From assembly GCA_964498255.1 (NCBI GenBank), contig CAZCGW010000003.1:77789-141788 (forward strand): a stretch of 64,000 nucleotides of DNA. The letters run 5' to 3'. The notes under the pieces were generated by a model, which had not been told where the DNA came from, searched no databases, and was given only the letters and a program-made list of their open reading frames with translations. Source of the stretch: Fluviibacter sp964498255. Its GTDB lineage: Bacteria; Pseudomonadota; Gammaproteobacteria; Burkholderiales; Rhodocyclaceae. Position 1 is the stretch's first letter; each line of letters starts with the position of its first letter. Below are positions 41,984 to 50,123 of this stretch, piece after piece. The position numbers were made by a program, and so were the translations under genes.

Positions 41984-42832
41984 ATGACTCAAGAACCTCG
42001 TTTCGACCTGCATTGCCACTCTACGGCCTCAGATGGCATGTTGCCACCCGCCGCTGTGGTGGCGCGTGCGCACGCCAATGGGGTCACATCGCTGGCGCTT
42101 ACAGACCACGATGGCTTATCCGGCATTCCGGAAGCTGCTGCCGAAGCACAAAAGCTCGGTATCGAGCTGATTCCGGGCACCGAAATCTCGGTGGAATGGA
42201 ACGATCACTCGGTACATATCGTCGGTTTGCAGATCAACCCTCAGGATCCGACTCTGGTCAAAGGCCTCGATGAGATCCGTGAAGGGCGCGCCAACAGAGC
42301 GGGGCGTATCGCTGCAGAATTGGAAAAAGTCGGTTTTAACGGCATTCTGGATAAAACCATGGCCTACGTTGGCAACCCCGAACTGGTATCGCGGGCGCAC
42401 TTTGCCCGGGCACTGGTAGAAATGGGTGCCTGCCGGGAAGTGAAGCAGGTCTTTGATCGCTATCTCACGCCGGGTAAGCCCGGCTACGTAGAACATCCCT
42501 GGCCAAGTCTGGAAAAGGCACTGGGCTGGATTCGTGCCGCGGGCGGTGTCGCAGTCATTGCGCATCCCGGCAGATATCGCATGTCAAACAAAGAGTTGGG
42601 AAAGCTTTTTGAAGCATTTCGTGATCTTGGTGGCGAGGCCATCGAGGTGGCCTCCGGCAGTCATACTCCTGAGCAGATCGCCCATTTTGGTCGTCAGGCG
42701 CGTCATTACGCTTTTATGGGTTCGCAAGGCTCAGATTTCCACGGGCCGGACGAAAGTTATGTCGACCTGGGCCGCAGTCTGCCGCTTCCGGATGGCGTTG
42801 TTCCGGTCTGGAACTCATGGAAAAACAATTAA
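41984..42832 (+). CDS. rnm: PHP-domain 5'-3' exoribonuclease (RNase AM/YciV type)
   Basis: A 282-residue PHP-superfamily metal phosphoesterase. The metal-site motifs are in order: FDLHCHSTASDGMLPP, ALTDHDGLSG, IPGTEISVEWNDHSVHIVG, AVIAHPGRYRMS and SQGSDFHGPDE. E. coli YciV (Rnm) matures the 5' ends of 23S, 16S and 5S rRNA and digests nucleotide 3',5'-bisphosphates. The ATG at 41984 starts directly before the first metal motif; the long upstream frame is antisense to the neighbouring gene. yciO begins 13 bases downstream, the standard start of the yciO-trpS-scpAB-rluB cluster. Confidence 0.92.
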   Translation: MTQEPRFDLHCHSTASDGMLPPAAVVARAHANGVTSLALTDHDGLSGIPEAAAEAQKLGIELIPGTEISVEWNDHSVHIVGLQINPQDPTLVKGLDEIREGRANRAGRIAAELEKVGFNGILDKTMAYVGNPELVSRAHFARALVEMGACREVKQVFDRYLTPGKPGYVEHPWPSLEKALGWIRAAGGVAVIAHPGRYRMSNKELGKLFEAFRDLGGEAIEVASGSHTPEQIAHFGRQARHYAFMGSQGSDFHGPDESYVDLGRSLPLPDGVVPVWNSWKNN

Positions 42833-42845
42833 TTGGAATTTATCT

Positions 42846-43472
42846 GTGACGCAATACTTTAATATTCATCCCGAGACACCCCAGAAGCGTTTACTGGATC
42901 AGACGGCGCAGATGCTGCGCGATGGTGCCGTCGTCGCCTTGCCTACAGATTCCTGTTATTCACTGGCGTGCCATCTGGGAGATGCCGCTGCCCTCGACAA
43001 GATCCGCAAAATCCGAGGCATCGATGATCACCACCTAATGACCCTGATGTGTCGTGATCTGTCCGACATCGGCCAGTACGCCCGGGTCGACAACAGCCAA
43101 TACCGCCTGCTCAAACTGGCAACGCCCGGAGCCTATACCTTTGTTCTGGAAGGCACCAAGGAACTACCACGCCGGATTCTGCACCCCAAACGTAAAACCC
43201 TGGGGCTGCGTATCCCCGATAACCGCATCATGCAGGGCGTGCTGGAAGCACTGGGTGAGCCGCTGCTCACCACGACGCTAACTCTCCCTGGCGACGAAGA
43301 GCCGCTCAGTGACGGCTGGTCGATCAAAGAGCGCCTCGAATCAAAGCTGGATCTGGTCGTCGAAGGCGGGTGGTGTGGTACCGAGCCCACCACCATGATT
43401 GATCTGTGCGAAATGCCACCCACCGTCTTGCGGGTTGGTCATGGGCCGTTGGCACCTCTGGGTCTGGAATAA
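42846..43472 (+). CDS. YrdC/Sua5-like protein YciO
   Basis: A 208-residue YrdC-domain protein. Motifs are VVALPTDSCYSLACHLGD, DKIRKIRG, TPGAYTFVLEGTKELPRR and KTLGLRIPDNRIM, all typical of YciO/TsaC proteins. TsaC makes threonylcarbamoyl-AMP for the t6A modification of tRNA; the YciO branch retains the fold and part of the activity, but its role is uncertain. The start is GTG at 42846, which follows the family N-terminus (TQYFNIHPETPQ); the longer open frame overlaps rnm and is rejected. Confidence 0.9.
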   Translation: MTQYFNIHPETPQKRLLDQTAQMLRDGAVVALPTDSCYSLACHLGDAAALDKIRKIRGIDDHHLMTLMCRDLSDIGQYARVDNSQYRLLKLATPGAYTFVLEGTKELPRRILHPKRKTLGLRIPDNRIMQGVLEALGEPLLTTTLTLPGDEEPLSDGWSIKERLESKLDLVVEGGWCGTEPTTMIDLCEMPPTVLRVGHGPLAPLGLE

Positions 43473-43532
43473 ACATACAGCCGCCTGCATTGGCGGGCGC
43501 TCTGTTAGAATCGCTGGCTAAACGGATCCGTC

Positions 43533-44171
43533 ATGAATATCGATATCGCACTGCTGGCCATCGCCGCCATCCCCATGATTTTTGCCATTACGCTGCATGA
43601 GGCAGCGCACGGCTATGTGGCGCGTTACTTCGGCGACCCGACCGCCTATCAACTAGGTCGTATCAGTCTTAACCCGATTCGCCACATAGATCTGGTTGGA
43701 ACCATCCTCGTGCCTGCAGCCACCTTGTTGCTCGGCGGCATCCTGTTTGGCTGGGCCAAGCCGGTACCTGTAGATTACAGCCGTTTGCGTCATCCCCGCA
43801 CCGATATGCGCTGGGTAGCGCTAGCCGGACCTGCATCCAACCTGCTGATGGCCTTTGGCTGGGCATTGCTGCTTAAAGTCGGGCTGTCGACCAATAATTA
43901 TTTCAGCGTGCCGCTCGAAGAGATGGCGCGTATTGGCGTTTCAATCAACCTGATGCTGATGGCCATTAACCTGGTGCCAATTCTGCCGCTGGATGGTGGC
44001 CGTGTGCTGTTCAGCCTACTGCCACCGCATGCTGCGCACACTTACGGGCGCAGCGAACCCTATGGCTTGCCCATTCTGTTGCTGTTGCTGGCAACCGGCT
44101 TGCTGAGCATCATTGTTCTGCCGATGATTCGCGCCGCAGGCAGCCTAATTTCCACGATTTTCTTTCTCTGA
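43533..44171 (+). CDS. Site-2 protease family (M50) membrane metalloprotease
   Basis: A 212-residue integral membrane protein with about five hydrophobic helices. The zinc-binding HEAAHGYVARYFGDP in the first helix contains the HExxH motif, and NLVPILPLDGGRVL is the second conserved motif with the Asp ligand. Small M50 proteases of this type lie between yciO and trpS in many proteobacteria. Cleavage of transmembrane substrates is expected; no natural substrate is known. trpS starts 7 bases after the stop. Confidence 0.9.
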   Translation: MNIDIALLAIAAIPMIFAITLHEAAHGYVARYFGDPTAYQLGRISLNPIRHIDLVGTILVPAATLLLGGILFGWAKPVPVDYSRLRHPRTDMRWVALAGPASNLLMAFGWALLLKVGLSTNNYFSVPLEEMARIGVSINLMLMAINLVPILPLDGGRVLFSLLPPHAAHTYGRSEPYGLPILLLLLATGLLSIIVLPMIRAAGSLISTIFFL

Positions 44172-44178
44172 GTCTCTG

Positions 44179-45375
44179 ATGTCTGCTGAACGCGTTCTTT
44201 CCGGCATGCGCCCTACGGGTAGCCTGCATCTTGGTCACTACCATGGCGTCCTTGAAAACTGGGTCCGCCTCCAGGAAAACTACGAATGCCTGTTCTTCGT
44301 AGCGGATTGGCACGCACTCACCACGCATTACGATGCACCGCAAAGCATCGCCCAGGCTGGTCGCGATATGGTCATCGACTGGCTGGCAGCGGGTCTGGAT
44401 CCGGAAAAGTCGATTATTTTCCAGCAGTCGCAAGTGCTGCAGCATGCTGAATTACATCTGCTGCTATCAATGATGACGCCGCTGGGCTGGCTGGAGCGTG
44501 TGCCGACCTATAAGGATCAGCAGGAAAAGCTCTCGCACAAAGATCTTTCTACTTATGGATTCCTCGGTTATCCGCTGCTGCAGTCGGCTGATATCCTGGT
44601 CTACGATGCCAAGCATGTGCCCGTGGGGGAAGATCAGGTACCGCATATCGAGCTGACGCGTGAAGTAGCACGTCGCTTTAACCATCTGTATGGCCGTACG
44701 CCGGAATTCGAGTTGGAAGTGATAGCCGCACTCAAGAAGCTGGGCCCAACGGCCAAGCCCTATAAAGAGTTGCGCCAGCGCTACCAGCAAGAAGGCGACC
44801 GCGAAGTGCTGGGTCAGGCAGAAGCCTTCCTGGCGGGCGCTGATGCGCTAAGCACGGGGGATAAAGAATCACTCTGGGGCTGGTTGGTCGGTTCGGGCAA
44901 ATCCATTCTGGTTGAGCCCGCCGCCTTGCTGACCAAAGCCTCCAAAATGCCCGGGCTGGATGGCCAGAAAATGTCCAAGTCCTACAACAACACCATCAGC
45001 CTGCGTGAAGCGCCGGAAGATGTGGCCAAAAAACTCAAGGCCATGCCAACGGATCCGGCACGGATTCGCCGGACCGACGCCGGCAACCCGAAGAATTGCC
45101 CAGTCTGGCAGCTGCATGAAGTCTACAGCGACGATGCCAAAAAGCAGTGGGTCATGGAAGGCTGTACCTCGGCCGGTATCGGTTGTATCGATTGCAAGAA
45201 CGCGGTGGCCGAAGGTATCAATGTCGTGCTGGCACCGATGCGTGCGCGTGCTGCAGAGTTGGCGGCCGAACCAGAAAAGATTGATCGCATTCTGCGCGAT
45301 GGCGCCGAGCGCGCCCGTGTGCTGGCCGACCAGACAATGTCCCGTGTGCGTGCCGTCATGGGTCTCACGGGTTAA
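44179..45375 (+). CDS. trpS: Tryptophanyl-tRNA synthetase
   Basis: A 398-residue class I synthetase charging tRNA-Trp. The HIGH-equivalent is RPTGSLHLGHYHG, and the KMSKS loop is LDGQKMSKSYNNTISL. The length (~400 residues) matches the longer beta- and gammaproteobacterial TrpRS form rather than the ~330-residue E. coli form. Four cysteines in EGCTSAGIGCIDCKNAV resemble a cluster-binding or structural site near the C-terminus. scpA begins 3 bases after the stop. Confidence 0.96.
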   Translation: MSAERVLSGMRPTGSLHLGHYHGVLENWVRLQENYECLFFVADWHALTTHYDAPQSIAQAGRDMVIDWLAAGLDPEKSIIFQQSQVLQHAELHLLLSMMTPLGWLERVPTYKDQQEKLSHKDLSTYGFLGYPLLQSADILVYDAKHVPVGEDQVPHIELTREVARRFNHLYGRTPEFELEVIAALKKLGPTAKPYKELRQRYQQEGDREVLGQAEAFLAGADALSTGDKESLWGWLVGSGKSILVEPAALLTKASKMPGLDGQKMSKSYNNTISLREAPEDVAKKLKAMPTDPARIRRTDAGNPKNCPVWQLHEVYSDDAKKQWVMEGCTSAGIGCIDCKNAVAEGINVVLAPMRARAAELAAEPEKIDRILRDGAERARVLADQTMSRVRAVMGLTG

Positions 45376-45378
45376 GTG

Positions 45379-46347
45379 ATGTCGACTGAAGATCAGATCC
45401 CTGAAGAATCTGCTTTGCCGCCTGACGCAACAGAAGCGCCAGCGGAGGCGGGTTTGCCAGAGCCGGTGGCCTATGAGCAGGCCATACAGGTCACCGTAGA
45501 AAACGGTGAGACGCGCGTCATGCTTTACGGTCAGCCGATCGTCGACATGCCGCAGGATCTGTACATCCCGCCCGACGCCTTGTCGGTGATGCTGGATGCC
45601 TTCGAAGGCCCGCTCGATCTGCTGCTTTATCTGATTCGCAAAGCCAACGTCGACATCCTCGATATCCCGATGGCGTCGCTGACGGTTCAGTATCTGGATT
45701 ATGTCGAAGCCATGCGCTCGGAGAATCTGGAACTGGCTGCCGAGTACCTGGTCATGGCTGCCATGCTGATTGAAATCAAATCACGCATGCTGCTGCCGCG
45801 CCCGAAAGCCGATTTCGAAGAAGAGACCGAAGATCCCCGTGCCGAACTGGTGCGCCGTCTGATCGAATACGAACAGATGAAGCTCGCCGCGCGCGAAATC
45901 GACGAGTTGCCCAAGGCAGAAATCGACTTCCAGTGGCTCAATGTCTGGGTCGATAAAGAGGCCGTTGTCCGTCACCCCGACGTCTCGGCCGACGATCTGC
46001 ACGCTGCCTGGCAGTCTGTAGTGCGTCAGGCCAAGCTGCATACCCATCACAAGATTTCCCGCGAAGAATTGTCGGTGCGTGAGCACATGGGGCTCATCCT
46101 ACGCACCCTGCGTAACAAAGACGGGTATACCGAATTCGGTGAGCTTTTCGATGTTACCGGTGGCGTGCCGATGGTCGTGGTTAACTTCATTGCCTTGCTC
46201 GAGCTGTGCAAGGAACATTTACTGGAAATGACGCAGACGGCCGCCTTTGCGCCGATCTACGTCCGCTTGCCTTCCGATGCGCCCGAGCAGTCCATGTTCG
46301 AAGTGCCCGAGGCGTTTGAAGATACAGAGGAGGGTGAGGATGTCTGA
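45379..46347 (+). CDS. scpA: Segregation and condensation protein A
   Basis: A 322-residue kleisin subunit of the SMC-ScpAB complex that organises and segregates the chromosome. The core begins FEGPLDLLLYLIRKANVDIL, the ScpA signature that binds the SMC neck, and continues AAEYLVMAAMLIEIKSRMLLP. A ~65-residue acidic, Pro/Ala-rich extension precedes the core, and the C-terminal winged-helix end is acidic. The ATG at 45379 follows an in-frame GTG at 45376. It overlaps scpB by 8 bases. Confidence 0.93.
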   Translation: MSTEDQIPEESALPPDATEAPAEAGLPEPVAYEQAIQVTVENGETRVMLYGQPIVDMPQDLYIPPDALSVMLDAFEGPLDLLLYLIRKANVDILDIPMASLTVQYLDYVEAMRSENLELAAEYLVMAAMLIEIKSRMLLPRPKADFEEETEDPRAELVRRLIEYEQMKLAAREIDELPKAEIDFQWLNVWVDKEAVVRHPDVSADDLHAAWQSVVRQAKLHTHHKISREELSVREHMGLILRTLRNKDGYTEFGELFDVTGGVPMVVVNFIALLELCKEHLLEMTQTAAFAPIYVRLPSDAPEQSMFEVPEAFEDTEEGEDV

Positions 46348-46957
46348 AGAACAGCGTTCCCTGACCGAGCTGGTTGAATCGACTGAAGGCGTTGTTACGC
46401 CGGGTCCCGTAATTGATGTGGCCGATCTGGCCTGCATTGTTGAAGCCGCTTTGCTGGCATCAACGGCGCCGCTGGACATGGTGCATTTGCGCCGCCTGTT
46501 TGATGATACCGTTGCCGCAGACGAAATCCTGCAAGCCATCGGCCATCTGCAGGAACGTTGGCAGAATCGTGGTTGCGAACTGTTGGAGCTGGCTGATGGC
46601 TGGCGTTTCCGCACGCATGCGAAGATTCAGCCGCACCTCGATCGTCTGAACCCTGAAAAGCCACCACGTTACTCACGCGCCGTGATGGAAACCCTGGCGA
46701 TTATTGCTTACCGTCAACCCGTTACCCGGGGTGATATCGAAGACATTCGTGGCGTTACCGTGGCTACACAGGTTATTCGCACGCTTGAAGAGCGCGGCTG
46801 GATCGATACCGTGGGCCATCGCGAAACTCCGGGTCGTCCGGCCTTGTACGCCACCACCCGCCAGTTTCTGGATGATCTGGGGCTGCGCAGCCTCACCGAA
46901 CTACCACCGCTTGAAACCCTGCAGGGCGCCCTCGAAGGCATGCCCGGAGTTGAATAA
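46340..46957 (+). CDS. scpB: Segregation and condensation protein B
   Basis: A 205-residue partner of ScpA that dimerises through winged-helix domains. The ADLACIVEAALLASTAPL and YSRAVMETLAIIAYRQPVTR segments match the two winged-helix repeats of the family, and DIRGVTVATQVIRTLEERGWI is the second recognition region. The ATG at 46340 lies inside the end of scpA and has GAGGGTGAGG just upstream. rluB follows after 3 bases. Confidence 0.93.
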   Translation: MSEEQRSLTELVESTEGVVTPGPVIDVADLACIVEAALLASTAPLDMVHLRRLFDDTVAADEILQAIGHLQERWQNRGCELLELADGWRFRTHAKIQPHLDRLNPEKPPRYSRAVMETLAIIAYRQPVTRGDIEDIRGVTVATQVIRTLEERGWIDTVGHRETPGRPALYATTRQFLDDLGLRSLTELPPLETLQGALEGMPGVE

Positions 46958-46960
46958 CTG

Positions 46961-48043
46961 ATGCCCCCACCACGTAAACCTGCCGCCCCGCGCAAACCCG
47001 CAGCTCGCCCGGCAGCACCTCGTTCGGCCGCTCCGCGCGCTAAACCGGTTGTTGCTCAGCCTGTTGAAGATGAACAGGATTTTTTTGATGCAGACCTCGA
47101 CGACTCTTTTGAAGAAGAGGGTTCCGAAGCGCCTGCGCGTAAAGCGGCTGCCAATGCCGGTGAACGTCTGCAGAAGCTGCTGGCGCAATCCGGTCTGGGT
47201 GGTCGCCGCGAGATGGAAGAGTGGATCGCCGCAGGTCGTGTACAGGTAAATGGTGAACCCGCTACCCTGGGTCAGCGCGTATTGCCCGGAGACCGCGTCA
47301 AGGTCAATGGTCGCCTCGTTAATCTGCATGGCGCCACCCGTGCACCGCAGGTACTGTTGTATCACAAGCCGGAAGGGGAGATTGTTTCCCGTAGCGACCC
47401 GGCGGGTCGCCCCAATGTCTTTACCAACCTGCCACGTGTGCGTGGCGGTAAGTGGATCGCCGTAGGCCGCCTGGACTTCAACACCAGTGGTCTGTTGCTG
47501 TTCACCACTTCGGGTGCCCTGGCGAATGCCCTGATGCACCCGCGTCATGAAATGATTCGTGAGTACGCCGTACGCGTGCTGGGCCCGATGGATGATGAAT
47601 CCAAAGACAAACTGAAAAAGGGTGTGGAGCTGGAAGACGGCCCTGCCGCCCTGAAGAGCATCGAAGATGCGGGCGGAGAGGGTGCCAACCAGTGGTACCG
47701 CGTGACGATTACCGAAGGCCGTAACCGCGAAGTACGTCGTTTGTTCGAGGCAGTAGGCCGTACGGTCAGCCGCCTGATCCGTGTGCGTTATGGTCCGTTC
47801 CTGCTGCCGCCACGCCTCAAACGCGGTCAGTCGCTCATGGTGGATGACGTTGACGTCGAAAAACTGGTGAAATCACTGGGTGCCGATGCCGAAGGTCCAA
47901 CGCGTAATGTTGGCCAGAAGGTGCGTGGCGCACGTCCGGGCGGTCGTCCGGCACCGCGCGGTCGAGCCCAGGCACGATCCCAGGGTAAAGGCGCCGCGCC
48001 AAAGCGCAGTAGCACTCGACCTGCGGCAAAAAAACCTTTATAA
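46961..48043 (+). CDS. rluB: 23S rRNA pseudouridine(2605) synthase with basic tails
   Basis: A 360-residue enzyme of the RsuA/RluB family. The S4 domain is GERLQKLLAQSGLGGRREME, and the catalytic Asp lies in VGRLDFNTSGLLLFTTSG. It is longer than the core: about 65 residues of Pro/Ala/Lys/Arg-rich sequence (PPPRKPAAPRKPAARPAAP) then an acidic patch precede the S4 domain, and ~50 residues of Gly/Arg/Pro/Lys-rich sequence follow the catalytic domain. Such basic tails are seen in other betaproteobacterial RluB proteins and probably help bind rRNA. It is the last gene of the cluster. Confidence 0.92.
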   Translation: MPPPRKPAAPRKPAARPAAPRSAAPRAKPVVAQPVEDEQDFFDADLDDSFEEEGSEAPARKAAANAGERLQKLLAQSGLGGRREMEEWIAAGRVQVNGEPATLGQRVLPGDRVKVNGRLVNLHGATRAPQVLLYHKPEGEIVSRSDPAGRPNVFTNLPRVRGGKWIAVGRLDFNTSGLLLFTTSGALANALMHPRHEMIREYAVRVLGPMDDESKDKLKKGVELEDGPAALKSIEDAGGEGANQWYRVTITEGRNREVRRLFEAVGRTVSRLIRVRYGPFLLPPRLKRGQSLMVDDVDVEKLVKSLGADAEGPTRNVGQKVRGARPGGRPAPRGRAQARSQGKGAAPKRSSTRPAAKKPL

Positions 48044-48112
48044 TCGAAAAGTTGCGAATTTCCCGTGCCATCTGATCATTCAGGTCGGGTGGCACAGCCA
48101 GTTTTTGGCGTG

Positions 48113-48136
48113 ATGGGCTTTATGCCCATTTTTTAT
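48113..48136 (+). terminator. Terminator or attenuator before rimP
   Basis: Six-base stem ATGGGC / GCCCAT with loop TTTAT, followed by TTTTTTA. It ends the rluB transcript or acts on the leader of the rimP-nusA-infB operon. A further hairpin, GTGCCA / TGGCAC with an inner CTGA/TCAG stem, lies at 48065-48095. Confidence 0.65.
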
Positions 48137-48158
48137 TTGTGTTTTCCGTTTATTACAC

Positions 48159-48596
48159 ATGAGTCTGCAGGAATTAATCGAATCGACAGTCACCGGATTG
48201 GGCTACGAGCTCGTCATGGTCGAGCTGTCGCCGCGTAGCCGCCTTGTGCGGGTGTTTATGGATGCCCCCGAAAAGCCGCGCGGTGTTGACGTGGAAGACT
48301 GTGCCACAGTCAGCAACCAGCTCACCCATCTGTTTCAAGTTGAAAACATCGATTACGACCGTCTGGAAGTGTCGTCGCCCGGGCTTGATCGTCCGCTGGT
48401 GAAGGCTGCCGATTACACCCGTTTTGCCGGTTCGCAAGTGCAGGTCAAGCTGCGCATGCCAATCGGAGAGCGTCGCCAGTTCAACGGCACACTGATCGGA
48501 ATTGAAGGTGACCAGGTTCAGCTAGAACTTGGTGGTAACACCATCACATTCCCTTTATCGAATATCGACAAGGCTCGCCTTGTTCCTAAATTTTGA
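48159..48596 (+). CDS. rimP: Ribosome maturation factor RimP
   Basis: A 145-residue 30S-subunit assembly factor. It has the N-terminal RRM-like domain (LQELIESTVTGLGYELVMVE; RGVDVEDCATVSNQLTHLF; LEVSSPGLDRPL) and the C-terminal SH3-like domain (VQVKLRMPIGERRQFNGTLIG). It is the first gene of the rimP-nusA-infB-rbfA-truB-rpsO-pnp cluster, which couples ribosome assembly, transcription and translation initiation. No tRNA precedes it, unlike in E. coli. Confidence 0.95.
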   Translation: MSLQELIESTVTGLGYELVMVELSPRSRLVRVFMDAPEKPRGVDVEDCATVSNQLTHLFQVENIDYDRLEVSSPGLDRPLVKAADYTRFAGSQVQVKLRMPIGERRQFNGTLIGIEGDQVQLELGGNTITFPLSNIDKARLVPKF

Positions 48597-48621
48597 GCGC
48601 CACAGAGGAAAGGACACCAAG

Positions 48622-50112
48622 ATGACTCGTGAAATTCTATTGCTAGTCGATGCGCTGGCCCGTGAAAAGAACGTCAGTAAGGAAATCGTCTTTGCTTCTC
48701 TGGAGCTCGCGCTGGCACAAGCCACCCGCAAAAAGATGAACCTGGAAGCCGATGTGCGTGTCGTGATCGACCGCGAAACCGGTGACTACGAATCGTTCCG
48801 CCGCTGGGAAATCGTCGAAGACGCTGATCTTGAAAACGAAGATGCCCAGCTGCCGATCAGCGAAGCCCAGGAACAGCACGCCGATATCGAAGTCGGTGAC
48901 TTCATTGAAGAAGAACTGGAACCCATCGACTTTGGTCGTATCGGTGCCCAGGCGGCCAAGCAGGTCATTCTGCAAAAGATCCGTGATGCCGAGCGCGAAG
49001 CGCTGCTGCAGAACTTCCTGGAGCGTGGTGAACACCTCGTTACCGGCACCATTAAGCGCATGGAACGTGGCAATGCCATTGTAGAAGTGGGCAAGATCGA
49101 AGCCGTGCTGCCACGTGACCAGATGATCCAGCGCGAAAATCTGCGCCCGGGTGACCGCGTCAAGGCCTTCCTGCTGCGCGTTGATCGCGCTGCTCGTGGC
49201 CCACAGATTGTTCTGTCGCGTACTGCACCAGAATTCATCAGCCGCCTGTTCGAACTGGAAGTACCGGAAATCGAAGATGGCCTGATGGAAATCAAAGCTG
49301 CTGCCCGTGATCCTGGCATGCGTGCCAAGATTGCTGTGCTGAGCAAAGATGCCCGTATCGATCCGATCGGTACCTGCGTTGGTCTGCGCGGTATGCGCGT
49401 GACTGCCGTTCGTAATGAACTCGGCGGTGAAAACGTCGATATCATCATCTGGTCGGAAGATCCTGCCCAGTTCGTGATCAATGCACTGGCACCGGCTGAA
49501 GTGACCTCGATCGTCGTTGACGAAGAGCGTCATGCCATGGATGTGGTCGTTGATGATGCCAACCTGGCCATCGCCATTGGCCGTGGTGGTCAGAACGTAC
49601 GTCTGGCATCGGAACTCACCGGCTGGACTATCAACCTGATGACACCGGAAGAATCGCAGCGTAAGAACGAGGCTGAAACAGCCACGACCCGTCTGCTGTT
49701 TATCGAAAAGCTGGACATCGACGAAGAACTGGCCGATCTGCTGATTGGCGAAGGTTTCTCCACGCTGGAAGAAGTGGCCTATGTGCCGCTGACCGAAATG
49801 CTGGAAATCGAAGGTCTGGAAGAAGAGCTGATCAACGAACTGCGTACCCGTGCCCGTAATGCACTGCTGACTGAAGCCATTGCTGCCGAAGAAAAGCTGG
49901 AAGACGTAGCCGAAGACATGTTGAATCTGCCGGGTATGGAAAAAGCCATCGCCGTCAAACTGGCTGAAGCCGGTATCAAGACGCGTGATGATCTTGCCGA
50001 TCTGGCTACAGATGAACTGGTGGAATACACCGGTATGACGCAAGCCGCTGCCGTTGCTCTCATTACAGAAGCCCGTGCCCACTGGTTTGCTGATGATGCA
50101 TCGTCCAACTAA
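48622..50112 (+). CDS. nusA: Transcription termination/antitermination factor NusA
   Basis: A 496-residue RNA polymerase-binding factor that controls pausing, termination and antitermination. In order: the N-terminal domain (ILLLVDALAREKNVSKEIVF), an S1 domain (HLVTGTIKRMERGNAIVEVG), two KH domains (including ELGGENVDIIIWSED and AIAIGRGGQNVRLASELTG), and two C-terminal acidic repeats with helix-hairpin-helix character (EGFSTLEEVAYVPLTEML; AEAGIKTRDDLADLATDEL). Length is normal for proteobacteria that keep both acidic repeats. The ATG at 48622 is preceded by GAGGAAAGGA. A longer in-frame reading overlaps rimP and is rejected. Confidence 0.97.
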   Translation: MTREILLLVDALAREKNVSKEIVFASLELALAQATRKKMNLEADVRVVIDRETGDYESFRRWEIVEDADLENEDAQLPISEAQEQHADIEVGDFIEEELEPIDFGRIGAQAAKQVILQKIRDAEREALLQNFLERGEHLVTGTIKRMERGNAIVEVGKIEAVLPRDQMIQRENLRPGDRVKAFLLRVDRAARGPQIVLSRTAPEFISRLFELEVPEIEDGLMEIKAAARDPGMRAKIAVLSKDARIDPIGTCVGLRGMRVTAVRNELGGENVDIIIWSEDPAQFVINALAPAEVTSIVVDEERHAMDVVVDDANLAIAIGRGGQNVRLASELTGWTINLMTPEESQRKNEAETATTRLLFIEKLDIDEELADLLIGEGFSTLEEVAYVPLTEMLEIEGLEEELINELRTRARNALLTEAIAAEEKLEDVAEDMLNLPGMEKAIAVKLAEAGIKTRDDLADLATDELVEYTGMTQAAAVALITEARAHWFADDASSN

Positions 50113-50123
50113 TCGGAGAACTC

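Noticed and set aside
48643..50082. A 479-codon open frame antisense to nusA
   Set aside because: It lies wholly inside nusA on the other strand, has no recognisable domain, and is rich in Phe, Gln and His as expected from reverse-reading of biased codons.
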